Part shown: positions 47,713-57,570 of the stretch, one piece after another
Layout: the number at the start of each line of letters is the position of its first letter
How positions within the stretch are numbered: the stretch's first letter is position 1
Assembly: GCA_022508565.1 (NCBI GenBank)
Contig: JAFLUY010000001.1
Location: 62,001 to 126,000 of the forward strand
Length of the DNA: 64,000 bases
From: Erysipelotrichales bacterium
GTDB taxonomy: Bacteria; Bacillota_I; Bacilli_A; RF39; UBA660
Reading direction: 5' to 3'
The notes under the pieces: generated by a model
What the model was told of the DNA's origin: nothing
Databases searched by the model: none
The model's input: only the letters and a program-made list of their open reading frames with translations
Translations under genes and position numbers: made by a program

Positions 47713-48642
47713 ATGGCTAGTATTCATTTAATCTCCTCATCTAGTTATCATGTTACTAACAATTTAATTAAAAAAATAGCTGATGGTAATACTAATATTA
47801 CCTATGAATCACTTACAGATATGTCAATCTATGATTGTATAGACGATGCTTCATATTTTGGACTATTTACTGAGAATAGAGTAATTGTGATAAAAGATGT
47901 AAAATACTTTGGTGGTAAATTTAATTACGAAGATGAAACGAATGCTTTATATGAGTTTTTAAAAAAACTAGATGAGAGTATTACTATTATATTCATCTGT
48001 GATACCATTAGTAAAACTAAGGATATAACCAAAAAAGTAATTAATTTAGGTGCTGAAATTTATGCATTCGAAACTTTAGATGATAATATCTTAAAAGAAA
48101 CTATAAGTGAGTATGCACATGAATATGATTTATTAATAGATGATAATGCGAGAGATCAAATATTAAAAAATAGTTTAAATAATTTAGATGTTGCTATTAA
48201 TGATATTGAAAAGATATCTGTTGTTAATAAACATATAACACTAGATTTAGTTAATACTTATGGTATAAAACTAGAAAGTATTAATAACTTTGATTTTTCA
48301 AATGCTGTAGTAGCAAAAAACTTTAATAAAGCATTTGAATTATTGGATTCACTTATTGCAAATGATACAGACATTTTTTCTATTTTTGGCGCTCTTGCTT
48401 CAAGCTATACAAATATGTATATGGTAAGAGATGCAGTAAGTCATGGCTTAAGTGATGAAGAAATAGCAGAGAAGTTAGGTTACTCTGGAACAAATCGTGT
48501 TTTTGTATTAAAGAAAAACGCTAAAATATATACAACAGATGAATTAAAAGAAATAATTATTTCTTTATCAGAATTAGATATAAAATTAAAAAACGGGTAT
48601 GATCCCGTTTATGAAATAAAAGAATTCTTACTTAATTTATAA
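47713..48642 (+). CDS. holA: DNA polymerase III subunit delta
   Basis: 'YFGLFTENRVIVIKDVKYFGG', 'DTDIFSIFGALASSYTNMYMVRDAVSHGLSDEEIAEKLG', C-term 'LSELDIKLKNGYDPVYEIKEFLL'. Confidence 0.9.
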   Translation: MASIHLISSSSYHVTNNLIKKIADGNTNITYESLTDMSIYDCIDDASYFGLFTENRVIVIKDVKYFGGKFNYEDETNALYEFLKKLDESITIIFICDTISKTKDITKKVINLGAEIYAFETLDDNILKETISEYAHEYDLLIDDNARDQILKNSLNNLDVAINDIEKISVVNKHITLDLVNTYGIKLESINNFDFSNAVVAKNFNKAFELLDSLIANDTDIFSIFGALASSYTNMYMVRDAVSHGLSDEEIAEKLGYSGTNRVFVLKKNAKIYTTDELKEIIISLSELDIKLKNGYDPVYEIKEFLLNL

Positions 48643-49587
48643 GAGTTCTTTTATTTTGTCTGTATTTTTAAAGTTCAATTTAGCAAGTTCATATAGTTTA
48701 TCTTTGCCATACTGTTTAACAATATCCGCACCAACTTTATCAACTCCAGAACCGGCTCCTAGTGGAATGTTAGTACCAATACTTTTTGATAATTTATCCA
48801 TTTCTGTTAAGAATATATATCGTGAGATAATACTGGAAACGGCTACACTTAAACATTTATCTTCTGCATGAGTTGTAAAAGTTATATTTTTAGTGATTTC
48901 TTTTGCAGCAGAAATATGTTTAAAATAATTTGTTGGATAACAGAATTGATCAACAACTACATACTTATAATCAAATTTATCTTTTTTTAATAATTCTGTT
49001 AAAACACGATTATGCAATATTGCTTTAACTTGATTCATGTTCGTAATACCCCATTTATTAAAAAGACTATTATTTAGTATATAAGTGACATGAGGATATT
49101 CACGAATTAAGGTAGGGGCAATATTTCTAATTTTTTCATCATTTAACTTTTTTGAATCCCTTACACCAAGTTCATATAAAAGGGATGCTTTTTCACGTGA
49201 TACGTATGATGCGGTAACAACTATTGGACCAAAGTAATCACCTGTGCCAACTTCGTCGGAACCAATTGTTGAAACTCCTCTAAAACGATCATCTTTTAGT
49301 TCTTCGGCTTTTTCTTCTTTCTTCTTTTTATCTTTATCTATTTCTGAAACTACATCTCTACTATTTTTTATTCTTTCTTGTTCTGTCCAGTAACTAGCTT
49401 CAATATCCGCACCTAATCCTTGAAACATTACTTTACCGGATTCATATAAGGTTATTACACAGTCATAATCTTTTACTTGAAATACTGAATATGGTGGTTT
49501 TTTATCTAAAAAACGGTCTTGATAAAACTCAATCATTTCATCTTTTAAGTTATCCGATACTTTAAAAACAATGGTTTGTTGTTTCAT
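48637..49587 (-). CDS. rnhC: ribonuclease HIII
   Basis: 'STIGSDEVGTGDYFGPIVVTASYV', 'GVRDSKKLND', 'HAEDKCLSVAVSSIISRY', 'IPLGAGSGVDKVGADIV'. Confidence 0.95.
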   Translation of the reverse strand: MKQQTIVFKVSDNLKDEMIEFYQDRFLDKKPPYSVFQVKDYDCVITLYESGKVMFQGLGADIEASYWTEQERIKNSRDVVSEIDKDKKKKEEKAEELKDDRFRGVSTIGSDEVGTGDYFGPIVVTASYVSREKASLLYELGVRDSKKLNDEKIRNIAPTLIREYPHVTYILNNSLFNKWGITNMNQVKAILHNRVLTELLKKDKFDYKYVVVDQFCYPTNYFKHISAAKEITKNITFTTHAEDKCLSVAVSSIISRYIFLTEMDKLSKSIGTNIPLGAGSGVDKVGADIVKQYGKDKLYELAKLNFKNTDKIKELL

Positions 49588-49666
49588 ATTATCACCTGAG
49601 TATATTCTAGCATAATTTATTGCTTTTTAAAATACAATTATATATAATTGTGCTAGGAGAGATAAT

Positions 49667-50380
49667 ATGGGAGCTATTGATTTTGTTATAATTATTTTAT
49701 TTATTTTAGGATTCTTAGAAGGATGGAGAAAAGGACTTTTAACCAGTGCCGTTAATTTTGCTGCAAATATCTTAATATTTGTATTAGCGCTTATCTTAAA
49801 AGGACCAATTAGTTTAATCTTAATTGAACATTTACCATTTATAAATTTTAGTGGTATATTTGCTGATATTACAGCACTAAATATTATTTTATATGAAGGT
49901 ATAGCTTTTATAATAGTTGCACTTATTTTAACTATATTATTTAGAGTATTATTAAAATTCACTGGTTTATTAAATAGAGTTATTAATGCCACAATTTTAT
50001 TTGGTCTTCCAAATAAAATAGGTGGAGCTTTAATCAATTTATTAAGGTATTACCTAATCGCATTTATACTATCTTTTGTTATTAGTTTAATACCTGCAGC
50101 AAGTTTATTAGTTAAACAATCATTAATAGCTGATAATATTTTAAACAAAACACCAATACTTTCTAGTATGACTAAAAACTTAAATGAATCGTTAACTGAT
50201 ATTTATAATTTAGTAACTAGTATAGATGCAAATAGCGACACAGAAGAAATTAACAAAGAATCATTAGAAATATTACTGAAATATGGTATTATAAAAGAAG
50301 AAACGGTCAATAATTTAAATGAATCAGGTAAATTAAAAATTGATAATTTTGAATATAATAAAGGAGATAAAAATGATTAA
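49667..50380 (+). CDS. cvpA: CvpA family membrane protein
   Basis: 'IDFVIIILFILGFLEGWRKGLLTSAVNFAANIL'. Confidence 0.82.
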   Translation: MGAIDFVIIILFILGFLEGWRKGLLTSAVNFAANILIFVLALILKGPISLILIEHLPFINFSGIFADITALNIILYEGIAFIIVALILTILFRVLLKFTGLLNRVINATILFGLPNKIGGALINLLRYYLIAFILSFVISLIPAASLLVKQSLIADNILNKTPILSSMTKNLNESLTDIYNLVTSIDANSDTEEINKESLEILLKYGIIKEETVNNLNESGKLKIDNFEYNKGDKND

Positions 50381-50669
50381 GTATTTGAGAGATGAAAACT
50401 TTGAAGAAGAAGTAGCATCAGGAGTAGTATTAGTTGATTTCTACGCTGATTGGTGTGGTCCATGTAAAAGAATGGGTGAAGTATTAGAAACTATGGAAGA
50501 CGTTAATATCTTAAAAGTAAATACTGATGAACACAGTGAACTTGCTTTATCTTTTGGCGTTATGAGTATTCCGACATTAATACTTTTTAAAGATGGAAGC
50601 GAAGTTTCTAAGTTAATTGGATTACAAAGTAAAGAAGATATTGAACGTTTTATTGCATCAAGCAATTAA
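50373..50669 (+). CDS. trxA: thioredoxin
   Basis: 'VLVDFYADWCGPCKRM', 'VMSIPTLILFKDG'; ATG 50373 with AAGGAGAT SD, overlaps cvpA end. Confidence 0.95.
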   Translation: MIKYLRDENFEEEVASGVVLVDFYADWCGPCKRMGEVLETMEDVNILKVNTDEHSELALSFGVMSIPTLILFKDGSEVSKLIGLQSKEDIERFIASSN

Positions 50670-50692
50670 AAATCTCATTTGAGATTTTTTTC
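50668..50692 (+). terminator. Rho-independent terminator after trxA
   Basis: AAAATCTCA-TT-TGAGATTTT-TTT. Confidence 0.8.
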
Positions 50693-50755
50693 TTTTCTAG
50701 TTATTGTTATATTCAGTCTTGTGTGATAAAATTATAGTATTAGAGGTGAAGTAAA

Positions 50756-50998
50756 TTGGATAAGACAACTCTATTTAATATTGATGAAATTACTAGCGCT
50801 TTAGTTGAGACAACATTGATGGAAGTTTATGATGCTTTAAAAGAAAAGGGTTATAATCCTGTAAGTCAAATAGTTGGTTATTTAGTAAGCGGAGATCCTG
50901 GGTATATTACGACAAGTAATAATGCAAGAGAAAAGATTTTATCGATTGATCGCGGAAAAATCTTAGAAGCCATAGTTAAGGAATATTTAGAAAACTAA
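50756..50998 (+). CDS. ireB: IreB family (DUF965) regulatory protein, TTG start
   Basis: 'ALKEKGYNPVSQIVGYLVSGDPGYITTSNNAREKI'. Confidence 0.92.
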   Translation: MDKTTLFNIDEITSALVETTLMEVYDALKEKGYNPVSQIVGYLVSGDPGYITTSNNAREKILSIDRGKILEAIVKEYLEN

Positions 50999-51411
50999 TG
51001 AAATGTTTAGGAATGGATTTAGGAACTAAAACTTTAGGCCTTGCAATATCTGATAAACTTGGAATAATTGCAAATCCTTATAAGACTTTAAAATATGATA
51101 ATATTGATAGTTTAATTAATGAAGTATTAGAAATTATTGAGACGGAACATATTGAAACTCTTGTATTAGGATATCCAAAAAATATGGATAACTCATTAGG
51201 CTCTGCAGTTGAAAGAACAGAAAGTTTTAAAAGTTTATTAGAAGAAAAAACTGACTTACCAATTGAACTAATTGATGAGAGATTATCAACAGTAGAAGCA
51301 GAAAACATACTTATCTCATCAGATGTTTCAAGAAAAGGAAGAAAAGAAGTAATCGACAGCGTAGCTGCTAGTATTATATTAGATACATACTTAAGAAGAA
51401 TAGAAAGGTGA
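50998..51411 (+). CDS. ruvX: YqgF/RuvX putative pre-16S rRNA nuclease
   Basis: 'CLGMDLGTKTLGLAISDKLG', 'LVLGYPKNMDNSLG', 'LIDERLSTVEAENIL', 'VIDSVAASIILDTYL'. Confidence 0.95.
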   Translation: MKCLGMDLGTKTLGLAISDKLGIIANPYKTLKYDNIDSLINEVLEIIETEHIETLVLGYPKNMDNSLGSAVERTESFKSLLEEKTDLPIELIDERLSTVEAENILISSDVSRKGRKEVIDSVAASIILDTYLRRIER

Positions 51412-51416
51412 ATATT

Positions 51417-51740
51417 ATGAATATTGAAGATGCAAAATTTGTTGTGAAAGATGAAAATGGGGTAGAAAAGGAATATTTTAAACTATTTACATTTGATTCG
51501 GAAGAAACAGGTAAGAGTTATATTGCTTATACTGATAATTCAACTGATGAAAACGGAAATGTAATTATTAGAGCAAATACTTATGATCCGACTGGTGAAG
51601 ATTTATCACTTCAACCACTAACTAGTGAAAAAGAATGGAAAGTAATTGAAAATATTTTAATCTCAACACAAGAAAAACTTCGTGAAGAAATGGAAAAAGA
51701 GGGCAGTGATGATGGAGAAGGAAACATCACTAACAAATAA
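51417..51740 (+). CDS. DUF1292 family protein
   Basis: 'YFKLFTFDSEETGKSYIAYTDNSTDENGNVIIRANTYDP'. Confidence 0.85.
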   Translation: MNIEDAKFVVKDENGVEKEYFKLFTFDSEETGKSYIAYTDNSTDENGNVIIRANTYDPTGEDLSLQPLTSEKEWKVIENILISTQEKLREEMEKEGSDDGEGNITNK

Positions 51741-52812
51741 TATAATAAAAAAATTAAGATTTTATATCTTTATAGCTTTAATTTTAATTGCGATATTTTT
51801 AGTCGGTTTAACAGCTTTTATATTTATCTCTTTAATGCCTGTAAATCCTGATGATGACTCATCGCGCGAATTTGTTCTTGAAAAGGGTTTAGGAGCTAAT
51901 CAAGTGGCTGATAAATTAGAAGGTGCTGGACTTATTAAAAATGCTTTTGTATTTAAAGTTTATATAAAAATAAATGGGTATTCAAATTTCCAAGCTGGAA
52001 CTTATAATTTGTCTTTAAGTATGAGTGCAAATGACATAATAAATTCATTTGTTACTGGCGACAGAATAATTGAAGATACTATTTCCATTACCTTTGTTGA
52101 GGGAAAGAGATTTCCATATTATATAAATAAAATAGCCGAGTCCTTTGACTATAGTTATGATGATATAATGGCTTATGCAACTAGTTCTGAGTTTTTAGAA
52201 AGTGTAATAAGCAAATATTGGTTCATTGATGAAGATATTTTAAATAAAGACTTGTATTATCCATTAGAAGGATATCTATTCCCAGATACTTATGAATTTA
52301 AGAAGGATGCAACTATTGATGAAATCTTAAATAAGATGTTATCGGAGATGGAAACTAAATTAGCTGCCTATAAAGATGAAATTAATTTGAGTAATAAAAA
52401 AGTAAGTAGTTTACTTACAATGGCAAGTATGGTAGAATTAGAGGCTGTGAAGGCAGAACATCGCCTTACAGTTGCAGGAGTATTTTATAATCGCTTAAAT
52501 TCTAACATGACTTTAGGAAGCGATGTAACTACCTATTATGCTGCAAAAAAAGAAATGACTGATAAACTTACAATGAGTGATTTAAATTCATGTAATGCAT
52601 ATAATACTAGGGGTACATGTGTAAGTGGATTACCTGTTGGGCCAATATGTAGTCCATCACTTTCATCAATTGTTGCAGCTATTACTCCTGAAGAGACAGA
52701 TTACTATTATTTTGTTGCTGATTCCAATAATGATGTTTATTTTAGTAAGTCATCATCAGAACAAAATCAAGTAATCGCCAATTTAAGAAGACAAGGGCTT
52801 TGGCCTGAGTAA
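51709..52812 (+). CDS. mltG: endolytic transglycosylase MltG
   Basis: 'VTFVEGKRFPYYINKIAE', 'LEGYLFPDTYEF', 'LTMASMVELEAVKAEHRLTVAGVFYNRL', 'MTLGSDVTTYYA', 'YNTRGTCVSGLPVGPICSPSLSSI'. Confidence 0.95.
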   Translation: MMEKETSLTNNIIKKLRFYIFIALILIAIFLVGLTAFIFISLMPVNPDDDSSREFVLEKGLGANQVADKLEGAGLIKNAFVFKVYIKINGYSNFQAGTYNLSLSMSANDIINSFVTGDRIIEDTISITFVEGKRFPYYINKIAESFDYSYDDIMAYATSSEFLESVISKYWFIDEDILNKDLYYPLEGYLFPDTYEFKKDATIDEILNKMLSEMETKLAAYKDEINLSNKKVSSLLTMASMVELEAVKAEHRLTVAGVFYNRLNSNMTLGSDVTTYYAAKKEMTDKLTMSDLNSCNAYNTRGTCVSGLPVGPICSPSLSSIVAAITPEETDYYYFVADSNNDVYFSKSSSEQNQVIANLRRQGLWPE

Positions 52813-52828
52813 GAGGTGTAATTAAAAT

Positions 52829-53440
52829 ATGAATGATATTATAAAAGAAATGGAACGTTATGCAGAAGCCAACAATGTTCCTATAATAGAAAAAGACTCT
52901 ATTGAATTTATAAGAAAATATATTAAATTAAATAATGTTAAGTCTGTTTTAGAATTAGGTACAGCTATTGGTTATTCAGCTATTCTAATGGCTTCAACTG
53001 ATAAATCAGTCGAAGTAACAACTATCGAAAGAGATGAAAAAAGATATCGTGAAGCCGTTAAAAATGTTAATGAATGTGGTTTAGATAACCAAATTAATAT
53101 AGTTTTTAATGATGCTTTAGATGTTAACTTAGCTGGACATAAATATGATTTAATATTTATAGATGCTGCAAAAGGTCAATATATAAAGTTTTTCGAAAAG
53201 TTTGAAAACTATTTAAACCCAGGGGGAATTATCATTACTGATAACTTACATTTCCACGGATTAGTTGAAAATCATGAAAATATTGAATCTAAAAATGTTT
53301 TAGGTTTAGTAAATAAAATAGAAAAGTATATTGAATTCTTAAAAGAAAATGAAGATTACATTACAAAGTTTTATGATATAGGTGATGGAATTTCTGTAAG
53401 TTTCAGAAAGAATGATGAAAATGTCAAAAATATTGGTTAA
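52829..53440 (+). CDS. O-methyltransferase (YrrM-like)
   Basis: 'VLELGTAIGYSAILMAS', 'YDLIFIDAAKGQYIKFFEKFENYLNPGGIIITDNLHFHG'. Confidence 0.92.
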   Translation: MNDIIKEMERYAEANNVPIIEKDSIEFIRKYIKLNNVKSVLELGTAIGYSAILMASTDKSVEVTTIERDEKRYREAVKNVNECGLDNQINIVFNDALDVNLAGHKYDLIFIDAAKGQYIKFFEKFENYLNPGGIIITDNLHFHGLVENHENIESKNVLGLVNKIEKYIEFLKENEDYITKFYDIGDGISVSFRKNDENVKNIG

Positions 53441-54206
53441 TATTAATAAACTAGAAGAAATAGAAGAATACAAGAAAATTGGCATAACCAATTTTCTTTT
53501 TGCAATTGAGGGATTTTCAATTGGTTATAAAACTTTTGCTTTAAGTGATATACCAGAATTTTCATATCTTCTAATTAATCGAGTATTAGATACTTCTTCA
53601 GTTGATAAACTAGCATCTTTAAAAGATGAAATAAAAAGATTTAAAGGAATTATCTATGAAGATATTGCAGTTTATCAATTATTTAAGAATGAAGATATTG
53701 AACTTATTTGGTTTCAGAATCATTTCACTACCAACTATGCTTCAATTAATTATTGGCTTAATAGTGGATGTATATCTGCAGTTATATCAAATGAAATTAC
53801 AGAAAGCGAAATAAATGAGATTTTTGAAAAATCAAATAAGCCATTAATCTTAAATATTTTAGGGAAGAACCAAATAATGTACTCAAGAAGAAAGTTATTA
53901 ACTAATTTTAATACCTATAATAATTTAAGTGATTATAATAATATGACACTTCTTGAGCCTATCACTAATAATAAATTTAAAGCAAGTGAATCAGATTATG
54001 GAACAGTTATTAGCGATTCCGAATATTTTAATTATGTACCATTAATGAATACAATTGATGATACAAAAATAAAATATTATTTAATTTTAAACCAAGATTT
54101 AAGTGTTATTGACATTAAAGAAATTCTTGAAGGTAAGGAATTTGGCAATACGGGATTCTTAAATAAAAAGACAGTATATAGAATGAGTGAATATAATGAC
54201 AGATAA
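53412..54206 (+). CDS. divergent peptidase U32-associated protein (YrrN-like position)
   Basis: Between yrrM-like and U32 genes; 'KILVNINKLEEIEEYKKIGITNFLFAIEGFSIGYKTF'. Confidence 0.65.
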   Translation: MMKMSKILVNINKLEEIEEYKKIGITNFLFAIEGFSIGYKTFALSDIPEFSYLLINRVLDTSSVDKLASLKDEIKRFKGIIYEDIAVYQLFKNEDIELIWFQNHFTTNYASINYWLNSGCISAVISNEITESEINEIFEKSNKPLILNILGKNQIMYSRRKLLTNFNTYNNLSDYNNMTLLEPITNNKFKASESDYGTVISDSEYFNYVPLMNTIDDTKIKYYLILNQDLSVIDIKEILEGKEFGNTGFLNKKTVYRMSEYNDR

Positions 54207-55395
54207 TGTAGAGTTACTAGCACCAGCTGGAAATTTAGAAAAAATGAAGTTTGCATTCCTTTATGGAGCGGATGCTGTTTATTTTGGTGGCAAAAACTAT
54301 TCCTTAAGAGCAAATGCCAAAAACTTCTCAGAAAGTGAAATGAAGGAAGCGGTAGAATATGCTCACAGTTTAGGTAAAAAAGTATATGTAACTGTTAATA
54401 TAGTGTTCCATAATGAAGATTTAATAGGTTTAGAAGATTATTTAAGATACTTAAGTAGTATAAAAGTTGATGCAATTATTACCAGTGATTTAGCTGTTAT
54501 GAGTTTAATTAATGAAAAAGACATAGATTTAGAAATACATGTTTCAACCCAAGCTAGTATTTTAAACCATGATGCAGCACTTTTTTATAAGAGTATTGGT
54601 GCAACAAGAGTTGTTCTTGCAAGAGAAGCAAGCAAAGAAGATATTAAAAGAATAAAAAGTGAAACTGGTTTAGAACTTGAATGCTTTGTTCATGGAGCTA
54701 TGTGTACAAGTATTTCTGGTAGATGTGTATTATCTAATTATTGCACTAATCGTGATTCAAATCGTGGAGGATGTGCTCAAATATGTCGTTGGACATTTGG
54801 TTATTCGAATGGGGAAGAATTAGTTACTGATAAACCTTTTTCAATGACTCCAAAAGATTTAAACATGATAACTCATGTGGAAGATATGATTAATATTGGT
54901 GTTAATTCCTTTAAAATTGAAGGAAGAATGCGTTCTATATATTATATTTCTACAGTTATTCTAATATATCGTAGAATTATTGATAAAATCAAAAATAATA
55001 CATTAACTGAGGAATATAAAAGGTATGCTTTGAATATCTTAAATAGGGTAGCAAATCGTGAATCAGCTCCACAGTTTTATGAAGGTCTACCAGGTGTAGA
55101 TGAACAATACTACTTAGGACGTGAAGAATTATCTAATCAAGACTTCTTAGGATTAGTCATAGATTATCAAGATGGTGTTATTACAGTTGAACAGAGAAAT
55201 AATTTTAAAGTTGGAGATGAAATTCAAGCTTTTGGCCCTAATCATGACACATATTCTTTCAAGATAGAATATATAATAAATGAAAATGGTGAAAACATCG
55301 ATGTGGCTCGTCATCCACAAATGATTATTAAAATAAATTCGCCATATAAACTTGAAAAAAATGATATGTTACGTATAAAAATGTTTGACATTTGA
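54196..55395 (+). CDS. peptidase U32 family protein (YrrO/TrhP-like)
   Basis: 'ELLAPAGNLEKMKFAFLYGADAVYFGGKNYSLRANAKNFS', 'FVHGAMCTSISGRCVLSNYCTNRDSNRGGCAQICRW'. Confidence 0.95.
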   Translation: MTDNVELLAPAGNLEKMKFAFLYGADAVYFGGKNYSLRANAKNFSESEMKEAVEYAHSLGKKVYVTVNIVFHNEDLIGLEDYLRYLSSIKVDAIITSDLAVMSLINEKDIDLEIHVSTQASILNHDAALFYKSIGATRVVLAREASKEDIKRIKSETGLELECFVHGAMCTSISGRCVLSNYCTNRDSNRGGCAQICRWTFGYSNGEELVTDKPFSMTPKDLNMITHVEDMINIGVNSFKIEGRMRSIYYISTVILIYRRIIDKIKNNTLTEEYKRYALNILNRVANRESAPQFYEGLPGVDEQYYLGREELSNQDFLGLVIDYQDGVITVEQRNNFKVGDEIQAFGPNHDTYSFKIEYIINENGENIDVARHPQMIIKINSPYKLEKNDMLRIKMFDI

Positions 55396-55464
55396 TTATT
55401 TTTGTACTATGATTTTAATCGTAGTTCAAGATTAATGTTTATTACAAAAAGAAGGGTGATTTTT

Positions 55465-55935
55465 ATGTCAGAAAAAAAAGAAATCAAACTAACTGCTGCA
55501 GGGTATGCAGATATAGAAACAGAACTTGCAAAATTAAGAGAAGAAGATAGACCAAGAATTATCCAAGCAATTAAAGAAGCAAGAGCACAAGGAGACTTAT
55601 CAGAAAATGCTGACTACGACGCAGCAAGAGATGAGCAAGCTAAAACTGAATCTAGAATAAAAGAATTAGAATATATGTTAGAACATGCAACTATTATTAA
55701 AAGTGCTAAAAAAGGAACTGTTGGTCTTGGATCAAAAGTTACAATTAGTTATGTTGATGATGATGATGAAGATGAATATATGATAGTTGGTTCTCTTGAA
55801 GCTAATATCTTAGAAAATAAAATATCTGATGAATCAGCAATGGGAGCTGCTTTATGTGGACATAAAGTAGGAGATATTGTTACTATTGAAAGTCCAAATG
55901 GTTCATATGATGTAAAGATTGTTAAAGTTGATTAA
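55465..55935 (+). CDS. greA: transcription elongation factor GreA
   Basis: 'LTAAGYADIETELAKLREEDRPRIIQAIKEARAQGDLSENADYDAARDEQ'; SD AAGGGTGA before ATG 55465. Confidence 0.96.
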   Translation: MSEKKEIKLTAAGYADIETELAKLREEDRPRIIQAIKEARAQGDLSENADYDAARDEQAKTESRIKELEYMLEHATIIKSAKKGTVGLGSKVTISYVDDDDEDEYMIVGSLEANILENKISDESAMGAALCGHKVGDIVTIESPNGSYDVKIVKVD

Positions 55936-55948
55936 CAATCTTTTTTTA
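55917..55948 (+). terminator. Rho-independent terminator after greA
   Basis: GATTGTTA ... TAACAATC TTTTTTT overlapping the stop codon. Confidence 0.8.
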
Positions 55949-56003
55949 TTGTAAATAATATGCTAGAATAAACTGCATCAAATTAAATAAAAGAAGTGAT
56001 GCT

Positions 56004-56798
56004 ATGGCAAAATTATTTTTAGATAAATTAATTCTAAAAGAAATTAGGACACGTGTTCTTGATTATAATGACATTTATAGTTTTATTAAATTTCATCTCA
56101 ATGACTTTGGCTTAGCACATTATGTGAGAACCATTTTTCCTTCTAAAAATAGTGTATCGGCTTATGATTTCTTTGAATATAAATTACGTCTGGATATAGG
56201 AAAAGTTATAAGTGATACTGAAAACTTGGCTCTTAAGCACAAAAAATTTTATCTTGAACGTGGCTTTGATTTTAATGAATGCTTATATATCAATCTGTAT
56301 ATTCTATTTACAATATTACATGAATTGGGACATGCTCTAGAAAATTATGATTTGACGTGTTATCCTAATGACCCAGAAATAATAATAATGAAAGAGGAAA
56401 TAGATTTTTCATGTTTAAAAAGAAATAGAGCTATTTACGATAAATATCACGATTATTTTTTACATGAAAGATTTGCAACTTTTAATGCTTTAGATATTAT
56501 AATTAACACAATTATCGAAAATAACTACGACAATGGTATCTTAGATTCATTTCTACAAGATTTCTTGCATTGGATAAATGTTGGCTATGAAATAAAAGAT
56601 AATAACTTAATTTCTCCAATTGAAACTATAGTAGAACTTATGGATAAAAAAGAATTACTCTCAAATATTGATATTAATTCATTAGATTCTTACACAAGAT
56701 TAAAAAAAGGTTATCCGATTACTCTGATAGAATATGAAAATAGAAAGAAGACAGTTTTAAAAAAATATTTATCAAATACATGTTACTTAATTAAATAA
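56004..56798 (+). CDS. uncharacterised protein with HExxH motif
   Basis: 'LFTILHELGHALENYD' and downstream 'HDYFLHERFATFNAL'. Confidence 0.7.
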   Translation: MAKLFLDKLILKEIRTRVLDYNDIYSFIKFHLNDFGLAHYVRTIFPSKNSVSAYDFFEYKLRLDIGKVISDTENLALKHKKFYLERGFDFNECLYINLYILFTILHELGHALENYDLTCYPNDPEIIIMKEEIDFSCLKRNRAIYDKYHDYFLHERFATFNALDIIINTIIENNYDNGILDSFLQDFLHWINVGYEIKDNNLISPIETIVELMDKKELLSNIDINSLDSYTRLKKGYPITLIEYENRKKTVLKKYLSNTCYLIK

Positions 56799-56827
56799 AA
56801 TAATCCAAAATTTGCTCAAAAAAGATA

Positions 56828-56856
56828 TTGTGAATACTTTCTAAATTTGATATAAT
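56828..56856 (+). promoter_or_regulatory. promoter of rsmC-like gene
   Basis: TTGTGA-N17-TATAAT. Confidence 0.7.
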
Positions 56857-56880
56857 AGTAGTATTCGAAGGGGAAAATTA

Positions 56881-57483
56881 ATGGCACAATACTTTACAAA
56901 CAACGATAATCTAAAAAGTGAGTTTAGAACTATCACATATAAACATGGTGATGAACTTACTAACTTTACAAGTGACCTTGGTGTATTTTCTAAAGATAAA
57001 ATTGATTATGGTAGCAATTTATTGATTGATACTTATTTTAAATTTGGAAGAAAAAATGTGTCTCTATTAGATGTTGGGTGTGGATATGGTGTTATTGGTA
57101 TTATACTTTCAAAATATATGGGCACATCATCTACTTTAATTGACATCAATAAAAGAGCAGTTCATCTTGCTTCCATAAATATTAAAAATATAGGAGTAAA
57201 CGCCAAAGCTTTTGAATCTAATATTTATGAGTCAGTTGAAGGATTTTTTGATGTAATCGTAACAAACCCTCCGATAAGAGCAGGAAAGCAAACTGTTTTA
57301 ACTATTTTACTAGATGCAGAGAAACATCTAGCTGAAAATGGGGAATTATGGTTTGTAATTAGAAAAGATCAAGGGGCAAAAAGTATTATGGATAGTCTTA
57401 AAAATACCTATGATTTAGAGGTGTTGGAAAAAAGTAAAGGTTTTTTCATAATTTTTGCCAAAAAAACATTGACATCAAGTTAA
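56881..57483 (+). CDS. RsmC-like class I SAM methyltransferase (16S rRNA m2G type)
   Basis: 'SLLDVGCGYGVIGIILSKY', 'DVIVTNPPIRAGKQT', 'LWFVIRKDQGAKSI'. Confidence 0.9.
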   Translation: MAQYFTNNDNLKSEFRTITYKHGDELTNFTSDLGVFSKDKIDYGSNLLIDTYFKFGRKNVSLLDVGCGYGVIGIILSKYMGTSSTLIDINKRAVHLASINIKNIGVNAKAFESNIYESVEGFFDVIVTNPPIRAGKQTVLTILLDAEKHLAENGELWFVIRKDQGAKSIMDSLKNTYDLEVLEKSKGFFIIFAKKTLTSS

Positions 57484-57497
57484 ATTATCGATATAAT
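57469..57497 (+). promoter_or_regulatory. consensus rpoBC promoter inside the rsmC-like 3' end
   Basis: TTGACA-N17-TATAAT exact consensus. Confidence 0.75.
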
Positions 57498-57570
57498 TTT
57501 ACATTGGTGGCGTATACTCCTTTTTTTGCATGGAGTTCACAAAAAATTACTATAGTATTGGGGTGACAGG

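Noticed and set aside
49627-50037. Minus-strand ORF of 136 aa opposite cvpA
   Set aside because: Shadow ORF of the hydrophobic CvpA coding sequence, no independent evidence
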